From Dryas octopetala (lineage: Eukaryota; Streptophyta; Magnoliopsida; Rosales; Rosaceae): a DNA stretch of 64,000 nt. The translations under genes were made by a program, and so were the position numbers. The notes beneath the pieces are model-generated. The model saw nothing but the letters and a program-made list of their open reading frames with translations, was not told where the DNA came from and made no database searches. Positions 45,901 through 57,352 of this stretch are shown piece by piece; positions within the stretch are counted from its first letter, which is position 1; every line of letters begins with the position of its first letter. The DNA lies in contig OY992832.1 of the NCBI GenBank assembly GCA_963921425.1, forward strand, positions 25,509,489-25,573,488, read 5' to 3'.

Positions 45901-46685
45901 GGGGCTGGCTTCAAATTTCGCGCCGTCACGTCGTGGTGGTGGTCCGATTGGGTGATTAGAGGCTAGGGGAAGATGGAGAAGGAGAAAGCGAGGTGATGGG
46001 TGGGTCTCTCGTCGCCATTGGCTGCCGGACGGCGAGACACTCGCCGGAGGAGACGGTCGGCCAGAGAGAAAGGAGAGGAAAGAGAGAGAATCGGGGGGGT
46101 AGGGGGGTGTGCGTGAGGAGGGAGAAAGAGAGAGATAGGAATTTAAATAAAAATTTGGATCTTTCTAGAAATTCCTAGAATGCAAAAGTCTAAAATGCCC
46201 TCCAAACTTTGTTCGTCTGTAAAATCCAAACCGTAACTCTGTTCTACGCGTACTTCATGTCTACGAACTCGTGGGATCGAGATCTATCCAACGGGCCAAA
46301 AGTCAAAAACGAACGCCCACTAATTTTAAAAGTCAACGTTGGGGTCAAGTCTAATTTAAAACGAAAATTTAAAATAAATCCAAAACATTTTATTTCTCAA
46401 TAAATTCCCAAAATAATCACAATGAATTCTCCAATCTTTAAAATACTTTTCAAAATAAAACATAGAAAATTACATGGTCTTACAAATCTTAAAATGAAAC
46501 ATTTTAAATCTAAATTAAAATTTTAAATAACGTTAAATCAATTTCAGTTAAAACATTAAATAAACTCTCAAAGTAAATAAAAAAAAATTTCCAAGGTCGC
46601 AAAACTAAACTTCCTTAAAACCCTCTTAAAACCAAAGTTAAATAAAAATTTAAACTTCCAGTGAAATTTGGGTCGGGTCGTTACA
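42980..46685 (-). repeat. 3' LTR of the LARD-like element
   Basis: On the minus strand it begins TGTAACGACCCGACCC and ends GGGGGCGGTCCTGTCA. It contains a GC-rich block (45540-45960), the conserved core (44190-44310), a 55-bp minisatellite (43756-44193) and the paired 10-mers GTGAGTGGAC (43382) and ATCCACTCAC (44721). Substitutions against the other LTR noted by eye: 43055, 43105, 43344, 45098, 45725, 46045, 46056, 46100 and 46549. Confidence 0.97.
43756..44193. repeat. 55-bp minisatellite in the left LARD LTR
   Basis: About eight units, each made of two half-units: ATCTGTCATACGCATGCAGA and TCTGTCATACATGCGCAGAG. All three frames remain open here, giving long repetitive frames (MRRAENLSYACRA type), which are artefacts of the repeat and not genes. 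Confidence 0.96.
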
Positions 46686-46721
46686 ACCTTCCCCCCTTAC
46701 AAAAATTTCGTCCTCGAAATT
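46686..46721 (-). promoter_or_regulatory. Polypurine tract and Tekay-type 3' motif
   Basis: The minus strand reads ATTTCGAGGACGAAATTTTT, then AAGGGGGGAAGG ending next to the LTR start. This arrangement is characteristic of the 3' end of Tekay/Del elements. Confidence 0.85.
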
Positions 46722-48038
46722 TAGTATAATCGTAACGGACAAGTGATGCCCGAACTCGTAACTCCTATCAAGTTTCTAAGCTGGTTCCACCAAAGTACGA
46801 TCCCACCATGAGACTTGACTAAAGCAATAATTCTTTATATGTAGTACCTCGCTTCTTTGGTCTAAATAAAAGTATAATACTCGTCAAAGTGAATTGTCGC
46901 CATGTCAAAATCCAAAATGTGAATCACAACTCCTATCTCGACGTTAGAGCAATGGTGTGCCCTGTAACTCATTAAGTCATCCACTAACAGTTTCATCATT
47001 GTACCACTGGAGTAGGTGTCATTAATAGGCAACGAGAGAGCGTTGTCGTGTCCATCCAAAAATTTACATAGAGACGTCAAGATCGTTATCCGCACATGAT
47101 CATGTACTGTACCGGCTGCTCGTATGAATATGTGCTTGATATGCTAACTCCTTTATTTTACTTGACTTGTAAATTCTCAACTTGTGTGATCAGTAATCGT
47201 AGCCGATATAATTAACCCTTTGGCTTAATCGAAGAAAATCCGAATTCTTGCCCAAGTTGTCTTCATTTCCTCGCTGATCCCTCTGTTGATCACGTGTCCG
47301 GGTGATTTGTTTAAGTCTCACCACGCTTCCGCTGCACCACTCTGATTGACCCTCTGATCTCTAAATGTATCCAATAGTATTCTAAATACCCTCTGCTCAC
47401 AACCTCTAAAATTATTGCTATAACCACTTCCCTTGCATAAGGATGTAAGGTATTCAGTGTCCTCGTCCCAATAGCCCAAAACTAACTCCTTACTATGAGT
47501 ATCACGTCTTTTAATGGTCTAATTTTCATACCAATAAATCGAGTGATTATCAAATCCAACCATAACACTATTAATTCTCCTTATGGCATCCTTATTCCAA
47601 TCTATAAACATCTATCCTTCATAGTCCTTATTCTAAGCCCTCAAAGTTTAACTAAGCTTCACTGTGTCACGTCTTCGATACTAAATTTCTAGGGAGATTT
47701 ATAATTCTAATAACATTAAATTCCATAAAATTCCAACTTGATTTCCTCGAATGGGCTTCAAACGAAGTATTGAAACATTTAAACAACGCACTTTAAATTC
47801 CGCAATTACTGATTATCAAAAAGAAATCCTCACGGGTACAACCCAAGTTGTAATACAAGCATACCGCAAACGTAACACTTACGTTAATCGTATTAAATCT
47901 ACCCCCATAAACTTACCACACTCTACTTTGGGGTCGGCCACGTCGAGGAGCCATATATATACTAGCGGAGGAAAAACTTTTTTGTACACTGAAGGATGCA
48001 CATGAGGTGCGGAGTCTACAGGAAACTTAAAACCTAAT
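46722..48038 (-). other. Internal domain of the LARD-like element
   Basis: About 1.3 kb without recognisable retrotransposon protein on either strand. The frames at 46862-47095 (minus), 47495-47692 and 47751-48005 (plus) match nothing I know and are short. It is the replaced or deleted coding region. Confidence 0.75.
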
Positions 48039-48050
48039 GCTCTGATACCA
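48039..48050 (-). promoter_or_regulatory. Primer-binding site, initiator tRNA-Met type
   Basis: The minus strand reads TGGTATCAGAGC, exactly complementary to the 3' end of plant initiator tRNA-Met, three bases from the 5' LTR end. Confidence 0.95.
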
Positions 48051-48053
48051 AGT

Positions 48054-51000
48054 TGACAGGACCGCCCCCGGATTCCACCTTGAAACCCGGAGAGGTCCTG
48101 CGGGAATCCAAGTTCAAGGAAAAATTCTACCAAAAATTCGGCAGAACCCCCCCTGAAAATGAACTAACACAGAAATTTTAAAACCTGTTAAAAAGCACTT
48201 CTAAACCGCAACCACCTCTACCACAACCAAAAATAAGATTTCAAGCCCACCACAAGTAATACAACTCCAATCAGAGCATATCTAATCCACTATACAATTA
48301 TATCTCATTTTATTTATTTCAAGGGAAACCTTAAATCCTAATATATCTATAAGCTAGAGACGAGAACTCGAATGTCTCGACGTGGTACGGTTCGACCTCA
48401 GTGATCGCTACTACCTGGGGGGAACATCAAAAACAATATGTGAGAAAAACTCTCAGTGAGTGGACAGTTAAATGGAAATGAAAATCAAAGATTAAATATC
48501 TTTTCAGAAAAACCCTTTTACACACGTTTAATCTTTAAAACCTTACGATGTCCTTTGAAATCCCCCAGTTTCTTAAAACCATTTCCCAGTAAAATAATAA
48601 AATTCGAAGCTGAAAATCAAACTTTGAAAATCCAAGTTCTCAAACTGAAATCGATACTGTCAGTATAAATAAATAACTTGAGCTGAAAACTTTCTTCTCA
48701 AACATTCTCGATATATTGAAAATCAATAAAACTGTTCAACTGAAACCGTCTTACTTAAAAACCTTTGCTGCCATAAACTCATCACTTTAAACACTTAACA
48801 ATTGAAAACACACACCAGTCAGTTACCCGGAGAATCTGTCATACATGCGCAGAGCCGAGAATCTGTCATACGCATGCAGAGCCATATATTCTGTCATACA
48901 TGCGCAGAGCCGAGGATCTGTCATACGCATGCAGAGCCAAAATTTCTGTCTTACATGCGCAGAGCCGAGAATCTGTCATACGCATGCAGAGCCATATATT
49001 CTGTCATACATGCGCAGAGCCGAGAATCTGTCATACGCATGCAGAGCCAAAATTTCTGTCTTACATGCGCAGAGCCGAGGATCTGTCATACGCATGCAGA
49101 GCCAAAATTTCTGTCTTACATGCGCAGAGCCGAGGATCTGTCATACGCATGCAGAGCCATATATTCTGTCATACATGCGCAGAGCCGAGAATCTGTCATA
49201 CGCATGCAGAGCCAAAATTTCGGTCTTACATGCGCAGAGCCGAGGATCTGTCATACGCATGCAGAGCGGCCCCCAAAGGGCGAAGCATCCCGACACACGG
49301 CCCAAAGCCTATATGTGTGCCGTGATGGGTCCCAAAGACCTATTTATCTGATAACCTGAAGGGTACTGAAAATGTGGTTTTAAAACTATTTCTCATAACC
49401 AAAATATATAAACACAACTAGTAAAATAGTACTCAATAAATTACGTTCCAATACATAAAACCAAATCAAAACGTTTGACCATAAATAAAAATATGCAATA
49501 ATCCGTGCGTATATATATAAAACAAGAAACTAGATAAAATCTCAATATTTGATTTTCAAATGATTAATTAGGCAAATAACCACATAAAACCATAATCAAT
49601 TTAAAATCAAGATCAAACTCACAAATCATCATATTTGGATAAAACTCATTATAATAATCATGACTTAAATCTCAAAGTTTCATGAAAAATCATTTCAAAG
49701 AAAACAAAATCTAACTCACTACTCATAAATCAATTACTCAAGATATAAAATATGAACAAATCCATGAAATAAATAAAAATGTTCAAGAAACCAAATCCAC
49801 TCACTGTCTGCTCCGAACTATACCGAAACCTTTCCGAAATTGATTCCTACTCACGACCCCTTACTTGTTTGTCATTCCTACTCACAGTCTATGGTATAAT
49901 AATTGCTTAGTCCTCGCTTAATCCTTTAGTCTCAATCCTCGTCAATTCCTTCCCATGGTCTAAATCCTATACTTAGCTTCCTCTAACATAAAGCATCAAA
50001 TCGCACAAAACCGATAATTATTTAACGGTACTCTACATTAAAAGTCCGATACGTTTCACTCACAATTTAACTACGTAAAAGAGCGAAGTACCCTTCACGG
50101 TGCCATTGCTCGGATACCAAATCCGGCAGCATAACGGCATCGGGAATGAGATTTCCCGAGCCCATGTACCTATTAAGACCAGACAACCAACAATGTACAC
50201 TATATTCTTTAACTAGCTATTAAACAACCGAAACGAGCGGCCAACCACCACACACGGTGGCTGCCCGGCCATAAACAACACACAAAAATAATCCCAGATA
50301 GTCACCGAACCTAAAATTAAGCTACTAGAACCCTAAGAAAGTGGAAAAATACGAGAAACCATCCAACCCGCCGCCACGAGGGGCGGGGCTAACGGTGGCA
50401 GCAGCGGCACAAAACTAGGAATACCCAAATTCAACTCCAAATAATTCTAATTGCATAATAAAACCTTCAACTGCGCAAAAACAATTCAAATTCAAGTCCA
50501 ATTTCAAGAAATTCGAAATATAACAAACACCCTAAAATCAGATTTTCAATTTCTCAAAATTGGGAAAACACACCTTAGGGGAAAGATAGCCCGTACCTAG
50601 AGGGTCAATTTTCGTAACTGAGTCGATGGCCAAATCTCGCCTGAAACGCCGGAATCGACGGCGGAAGCCGGCGGCTGCGTCGGGCTTCTCGGGCTCATTG
50701 CTCCGTCATGGGCATCACCGGAGCATGGGAACACCATGACTGAACTCGCCATGGCGAGAGGATCAAGACCCAGTGGGTCCGGTGTCCCGTCGTCGCCGAA
50801 AAAATGAGATCGCCGGAACGGCCACCGGAGTAGCCGCGGTCTTCTAGTTTCGCACCACCGTTTTGGGAGGTCGTCGGAGTGAAAGAATTGTACGGGGAAG
50901 CTCAGAACGTCGAGGGGAATCGATTTGTAGTGGTCGGACCTCGCAATTTGGCCGGAAAATCCAAGTCATCTGCAGGGGCTGGCTTCAAATTTCGCGCCGT

Positions 51001-51759
51001 CACGTCGTGGTGGTGGTCCGATTGGGTGATTAGAGGCTAGGGGAAGATGGAGAAGGAGAAAGCGAGGTGATGGGTGGGTCTCTCGTCGCCATTGGCTGCC
51101 GGACGGCGAGACACTCGCTGGAGGAGACGCTCGGCCAGAGAGAAAGGAGAGGAAAGAGAGAGAATCGGGGGGGGAGGGGGGTGTGCGTGAGGAGGGAGAA
51201 AGAGAGAGATAGGAATTTAAATAAAAATTTGGATCTTTCTAGAAATTCCTAGAATGCAAAAGTCTAAAATGCCCTCCAAACTTTGTTCGTCTGTAAAATC
51301 CAAACCGTAACTCTGTTCTACGCGTACTTCATGTCTACGAACTCGTGGGATCGAGATCTATCCAACGGGCCAAAAGTCAAAAACGAACGCCCACTAATTT
51401 TAAAAGTCAACGTTGGGGTCAAGTCTAATTTAAAACGAAAATTTAAAATAAATCCAAAACATTTTATTTCTCAATAAATTCCCAAAATAATCACAATGAA
51501 TTCTCCAATCTTTAAAATACTTTTCAAAATAAAACATAGAAAATTACATGGTCTTACAAATCTTAAAATGAAACATTTTAAATCTAAATTAAAATTTTAA
51601 ATAACGTTAAATCAATTTCAGTGAAAACATTAAATAAACTCTCAAAGTAAATAAAAAAAAATTTCCAAGGTCGCAAAACTAAACTTCCTTAAAACCCTCT
51701 TAAAACCAAAGTTAAATAAAAATTTAAACTTCCAGTGAAATTTGGGTCGGGTCGTTACA
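48054..51759 (-). repeat. 5' LTR of the LARD-like element
   Basis: Same 3706-bp length and content as the left LTR, including an identical-length minisatellite (48830-49267) and the paired 10-mers at 48456 and 49795. Being the 5' copy in the minus-strand orientation, it would supply the promoter. Confidence 0.97.
48830..49267. repeat. 55-bp minisatellite in the right LARD LTR
   Basis: Same unit order and number as the array at 43756-44193, showing that no copy-number change has happened since insertion. Confidence 0.96.
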
Positions 51760-51764
51760 CCCAA

Positions 51765-51860
51765 CTCTCATAAAATTGCTCATCGTATTTTTGTCTAAAC
51801 TCCGAAATGTCTCTCCTAAACGCGTTAGTCCTAGACATTGGAAAAAATTTTGATAAAAAG
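51765..51860 (-). pseudogene. gag: Gag fragment stranded between two insertions
   Basis: About 95 bp of Athila gag coding for a segment containing KFFPMSRTNAFRRDISEF and YDEQFYE, the expected link between the parts at 55215-55662 and 41894-42979. It ends at the 5-bp target repeats of each neighbour (CCCAA and AAAAG). Confidence 0.92.
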
Positions 51861-54800
51861 TGTAACAACCCGACCCAAATTTCATTATGAATTTAAAATT
51901 TTATTGGTTGTGGACCTAAGAAGCAAGAAGAAAAGTTAAGTTGTGGGACCCAAGAAATTTTTTATTTTTTTTAGTAAATTAATTGGGAGACAATAATAAG
52001 TTTTGGAGTTATAGAGACCTAATTGTAATTAAAATGATTTTTGGTGATTAAATTTAAGTCATGAAAGATTTATTGGGAAATATTTGAAAGCATTTAAATT
52101 AAGTTGAATAATTTTCGTGGACTCAAAGTTTGAAGTTGAGGGGATAGTACAAGGCAAGAGGAAGCCATAGGAATTTACGGAACATTTTTCAGACCTCAAA
52201 TCCATTATTGGTGAATTAATTAAGGTGTGGACGGTTATGCCCTTAACAAAAAAAAAAAAAAAGTTTGGGTTTCCAAAGGGGTTTATTTGAAAAGTAATTT
52301 TAAAAATTTCAATCTTGTTATGGTTGGAAAGTGCTCGTACTCACGAACGTGTAGGTGAAAACGGATCGTGATTCGAGATTACGTAGACAAAATTATGGGC
52401 ATTTGAAGTTGGAGGGCATTATGGTAATTTCGTGGATCAGCCATTTTAAAAACCAGCTGACCCTTTCTCTCTCCCGCATAGCAGCAGCCCCTCCCCATTT
52501 TCCAGAAAATTCTTTCCGTTTTGACCACCACCCTCTCAACTTTGACCGGCCATAACTTCTTCGTCCGATGTCCGATTGATGCAATCTTGGTGGCTATGGC
52601 TTCGTATCGACTTCCTCTTTCTTTTGGTATATCACACGCACCCTATCTCACACTGTACTGAGCGAATCGAAGCTCGAAAGGTGACGCCCCTAATGACGGT
52701 TTTTCGTTGATTTCCGACGACTCCGGCCACCATTCATGGAGTTCTTGGCATGGATCTTCTTCTCTCTTCATGGGATTCCAGTTCCAGGTCACCATTCATG
52801 TTTTAATTCAGTATTTTGATAGTTGCCATTAAAGCCACCATAGGTGCCGCGAATCCGAGGTGTGTTCAGGCTACTTTCAGCCTCCTTTTGAGGTCGACCC
52901 AGGTATAAAAGTTGTTCCTCTCGTCGTTATCTACATGTTTGTATATTTGTTGCACTCATATGAGAAGTTTGGGAAACGACCACTATTCACCGCCGTTAGC
53001 CACTGCGGGACCACCACGCGTGGCGGCGACTGGAGTGGTTTCGAGCAGGTTTCGACCCTCTCCCACCTCCTAGGACTATTTTTAGATTCCTAATGACCTA
53101 TTGGTTGATTTTAGGGTGGATTTCAGCTGATGGAGAACTCGAATTGGAAATCGAACCTCGAACGGACGTCTTAGTAATATGAAACTGACTCCCGAATAAG
53201 CACCGGCTAAGGTATAAACTGTAACTCTCTTTTACGTAATTGATTTGGAAATTTGGATTAAGAATGAGAAGTGAGTTGGATAATTAAGGTTAATTGGAGT
53301 TTGAATTATAGTTATTGTTTGGTTTTTGGATTAATTAGGTGACCGAGTCGCGAAGGTTATGGAATGCGAGAAAAGTATAATTCGTATCCGTCTAATTAGG
53401 GATATTTCTATTTTGTGAGTGGATCGACTGTAATTGAGTTAGACTGATGGTTGGTTGTTACTTGTGAATTAAGGAGGTTTGAAAAGCTCGAATATATGAT
53501 CGGTTGGTTACCAAACGTGGAATCAAATTGAAAGAGAGATTTAGGTAAGTTCTCGATAAGGGTTTGACTCCTTGGTTAAATTTATACCAGTAGCGTTAAT
53601 TCTAAAGTGGGATTAATGTTCGGCATATTAAAGTAAGCGTATTTTTGTATTAGGTTGATGGAGCTTCGTCTCTTGACTACCGTTAGTGGCGAACAAGTGT
53701 TGAATTGTGAGATAGAAACGTGTTCCGAAAAAGGGGTTGAGCGTAGCTCGGCAAGTACTGTGAGTGGACTCTTGTCTCTTTAAATGATTTATGAAATTCG
53801 TGATTTATTCTAGTTATATAAATTTTAAATTGTGAAATAGAAGTTGAATGGGCTTTTGGTTTTCTAAAGAATTCATGAAAATTTCATCAATCATTTCACA
53901 CTAAATACTTTCGAAATTTTATCTTGGGATTTGATCATTGGCATTAAATGTTGGATTTCAAATGTTATTTCAAATAAGTTTTATTGCTGGATGTTTGAAA
54001 GAAAATTAGTTTCTTATTTTTATACACATGGATTATTTCATATTTTAGCCTATGGTCAAAGATTTGATTGGTTTTATGTGTTTCGAATGAGATTTATTAA
54101 GGACTATTTTACTAGTTGTGCTTACGCATTGTGGATTGAGGATTTAAAGTTTATGGGAACGATAAAGATATTTTCTATCCGTGAGAAAATGATTTTATGA
54201 TTTGGTTATGGAAAAAAAATGGTTTTCAAACCACCCTTGCAGTACCCTCCAGGTTATCAGATAAATAGGTCTTTGGGACCCATCACGGTACACATATAGG
54301 CTTTGGGCCGTGTGTCGGGATGCTTCGCCCTTTGGGGGCTGCTCTGCGTGCACGTATGACCAGGATTGCCTGCACGTGCTGATTTTATTCACACGTGTGT
54401 ATGGCCAGGATATTGCATGCACGTGTTGGATTTTACTTCACGCGTGTGTATGGCCAGGATATTGCCTGCCTGTATTTCCGCACAGGTGTATGGCCAGGTT
54501 ATTTCAGGGTATAAGCATGGTGGGATTTTATTATTATTTACAGGAGTTATTAAATATGAGTTTGGTTGAGAATTTCCTTTTGAGTTTTATCAAGATTTCT
54601 GGACAATGTTTTTATGACTTTTATTTTAAAAGGTTGTTATTGAAAAGTTATATTTTGATTTATTTAAATTTCTGGAGTTTAAATGGTTTTATGACTTTCT
54701 TAAAGATCGTAAGTTGGTTTCAAAACTGGGGGATTTCAAAGAGTGACGTGAGGTCTTAGTGGAGATTTGATTTTAAAGGAATTTGTAAGGATGAATAACT

Positions 54801-55214
54801 TAATGTTTTGTTTCTTGATTTTGGTCCACTCACTGAGAGTTATCTCACGTTTTCTTCATTTTGTTTATAACATTTTCCCCCCAGGTGTTATAGATCGTTG
54901 AGGTTGGGCCGTACCACGTCGAGGCAGGACTTTCAGTTCTTCGGCGTCATTTCCCTTAAGTTGTGGAGATAACTTTTATTTTGTAATGGAAGTTTAGTTT
55001 TGCTCTGATTATCACGTGCCTTGGTGAATAAGAACTTTTTGGTTGTGGTAGAGGTGGTTGCTGATTTAGAAGTGCTTTTAACAGGTTTTGAAATTTTTGG
55101 GTTAGTCCATTTTCAGGGGAGGTTCTGCCGAATTTTCGGTAGGATTTTCCTTGATCTTGGATTCCCGCAGGACCTCTCCGGGTTTCAGGGTGAAATTCGG
55201 GGGCGGTCCTGTCA
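51861..55214 (+). mobile_element. Solo LTR 2 of the Tekay-like family (3354 bp)
   Basis: It begins TGTAACAACCCGACCC and ends GGGGGCGGTCCTGTCA, with the perfect TSD AAAAG (51856-51860 and 55215-55219). It shares the conserved core (54210-54355), the 3' end (54830-55214) and the 10-mers GTGAGTGGAC (53760) and GTCCACTCAC (54824) with its relatives. Its central repeat is different in sequence (see 54345-54510). Opposite in orientation to the Athila element that hosts it. Confidence 0.95.
54345..54510 (+). repeat. Minisatellite in solo LTR 2, different unit
   Basis: About three and a half imperfect 40-49-bp units starting GTATGGCCAGGATATTGC and containing CACGTG-like words. It occupies the same place, directly after the conserved core, as the 55-57-bp arrays of the related LTRs but is not the same sequence. 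Confidence 0.85.
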
Positions 55215-55662
55215 AAAAGTTTTTAACAAGTTGATCCCATGAAGTGATGGAACCGGGGGGTTGGGAGTTCAACCAAGCTTTTGCTTTGTCCTTAACCGAA
55301 AATGGGAATAAACGGAGACGTACGGACTCATCGGAAAAATTTTGGTATCTAGAGGTTGAGCAAATTTCAATGAATTCCTTAACATGTGTGTACGGGTCCT
55401 CTCGATCCAATCCGTGGTAGGAGGGCAACAATTGAATAATGTGGGGTTTAATCTCAAAATGAGTTGCGGTAGTGTGGGGCAAGACTATGCAAGAAGGGGT
55501 GTCAAGGATGACGGGAGCAAAATACTCTCTTAACGGACGAATTTCAATGTTTTCACCCATTTCAATTATCGGTTCAATTCTTTTTCTTAAATGTCTAAGT
55601 GTTCTCTCAATTTCAAGGTCAAAAGGTGCTAGATCGTGATTCAATGAACGGCGACCAAACAT
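55215..55662 (-). pseudogene. gag: Gag N-terminal part of the Athila element
   Basis: It starts at ATG 55662 and encodes a leader region, then LLPSYHGLDREDPYTHVKEF and RLFPFSVKDKAKAWLNSQ, the retrotransposon-gag core, up to the insertion point at 55219. The open frame continues a few dozen codons into the solo LTR by chance. Once the two insertions and one copy of each TSD are discounted, the frame is continuous with the fragments at 51765-51860 and at 42979 and below. Confidence 0.93.
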
Positions 55663-57329
55663 ATACTAGACGGCTTTCAAGAAAAGAATTTTCAAAATAT
55701 TTTTTTTAATTTTTTAATTTTTAATTTTTTTAATTAATTAATTAACTACTTTTTAATTTTTTAGACGAGAATATGAACAAACTAACAAACAAGCAAACAC
55801 AACTAAACAAAAATCACAAAACAAGGAGTTAATCCAAACAAGCAATTTAATTATCTTTGATTTAGCCTTGGGAGGTGTCTTTTAGACAATCCTAATCTTG
55901 ATTAAGCACTAGACAAGCTCCTCCTCTCTTTCAAAGCAAATTAGTGGCGTACCGATATAAGGTTCTAAAAAATACAACCAGGCCGGTTCCGGAGGGGGTA
56001 GAGGAGTCACAGACGGTCTCTCTTAAAAACCAGTCCCCTTTAAGCATCAAGATGATTGTAACCTTAAAGAACCTTTCTAGATATTGAACTTCCAAAAACA
56101 CTTACCGGAGCATCCACTAATTGGCTCCTTCCAAGAGGGTCCTATGAGCTTCGTGAACCCTTTGGCCAATGTCTACTTGATTTTAATTAAATTGAGTTTG
56201 GGATTAACAAATGCAAGAGATGGTTAGCCTAGGTGGGCAAGGACTTGGTGATGAAATCCAATCCTTATCTTGTTGGGGGTGAATGCCCTTACTAGTTGAT
56301 TATGCAAGAATGCTAATTGAAGATGCAACAACTAACAAAACAAAGATATATGGAAGTTGAAATTGCACAAGTAAGGCAAACACCACTCAAGAAAGCTTTA
56401 AAAAGAAAAAGTTTAATTTAGAGTATACCACTAGGGTGGTGACATTGGCCACAACACACTAGGAGAAGGCAACCAAACTTTTGCTAGCAATTCCCCTTTC
56501 TTGATGACCACACCTTAGCAAACTTCTCCCCAATGCAAGCACTAAAAAGAAAGTACTAGAATAAATACTAAAACTACAACAAAAGGAGAAAGAGAAATAG
56601 AACTAAAATAAAAATAAACAAGAGGTGAAATAGGAAGAGAGAAATGAAATAAGAGGAGATAGAAATTACCTTATCTAATGTTGCAATGGATAAGATGCAC
56701 AACCCAACAATAAATAAGGTCTAACCAAATTATATTAAATGACAAAAATATTTGAAATTTTTTTTTTTTTTTTTTAACAATGAATAATAGCAAGAAGAAA
56801 AATTCAACAATTGAAACTAGATGCAACAACCTAAAGACAACAAAGAAATAAATATGCTACTATATATAATTTTTTTTTTTTAGATGACAAAGAAGACAAA
56901 ACTAATGGTAAAGAAAATAAAAGATGATGCTAGATACTAGTTATGGAAGCTAGAAAGAAGGAGAAAATTATAAATATGCTAAATAAAAGCAAGGATGCAT
57001 ATTTATTACAAGCACAAAATAAAGAAGATCACTAAAATAAAAAATAAACTACAAATATATAAATTTTTTTTTTCTTTCTTTTTTTGGCACCTACAAGAGA
57101 AGAGATGCAAGAAAGTGTAAAGAAAATTTTTTTTTTTCGGCACTTATAAAAGTGGGAAAAAGAAGAAGAAAACTAAAAAAAATACTAATTAAAGGAAAAT
57201 TCGAATTTTTTTTTAAATTTTATTGTTTTGTTTTTTTGTTATTTTTTTTTAATTTAAAAAAGCAAAATAAATTAAAACTAGTGGAAGATTTAAACTAACA
57301 AAAAGCCTAAACTAGTGCATCAAAACACT
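55663..57329 (-). other. Leader of the Athila element
   Basis: 1.67 kb of untranslated sequence between primer-binding site and gag, with many A/T runs (for example 56760-56775, 56871-56880 and 57062-57085). No coding capacity was seen. Long leaders are normal for this group. Confidence 0.75.
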
Positions 57330-57346
57330 CCCCGGCAACGGTGCCA
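57330..57346 (-). promoter_or_regulatory. Primer-binding site, tRNA-Asp type
   Basis: The minus strand reads TGGCACCGTTGCCGGGG, matching the complement of the tRNA-Asp 3' end at 16 of 17 positions, six bases from the LTR. Confidence 0.93.
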
Positions 57347-57352
57347 AAAACT

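Larger units (their letters stand above)
42980..51759 (-). mobile_element. Non-autonomous LARD-like Tekay-type retrotransposon (8780 bp)
   Basis: Two 3706-bp LTRs (42980-46685 and 48054-51759) flank only 1368 bp of internal DNA. The perfect TSD CCCAA lies at 42975-42979 and 51760-51764. Minus-strand orientation is fixed by the tRNA-iMet primer-binding site next to the right LTR and a polypurine tract next to the left. The motif ATTTCGAGGACGAAATTTTT before the polypurine tract is typical of Tekay/Del chromoviruses. No gag or pol is encoded, so movement would need a partner. The two LTRs differ at only about nine sites with no length change, indicating a very recent insertion. Confidence 0.96.

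Noticed and set aside
42980-51759. Possibility that the two 3.7-kb repeats are a segmental duplication
   Set aside because: Primer-binding site, polypurine tract, TG/CA ends and matching 5-bp TSD identify them as LTRs.
54310-54759. 149-codon frame in solo LTR 2
   Set aside because: It starts in the conserved LTR core and runs through the minisatellite. It has no counterpart in related LTRs.
55102-55214. Apparent C-terminal extension of the gag frame ending in proline-rich sequence
   Set aside because: This part is the reversed 3' end of solo LTR 2. The TSD AAAAG shows that true gag stops at 55215-55219.
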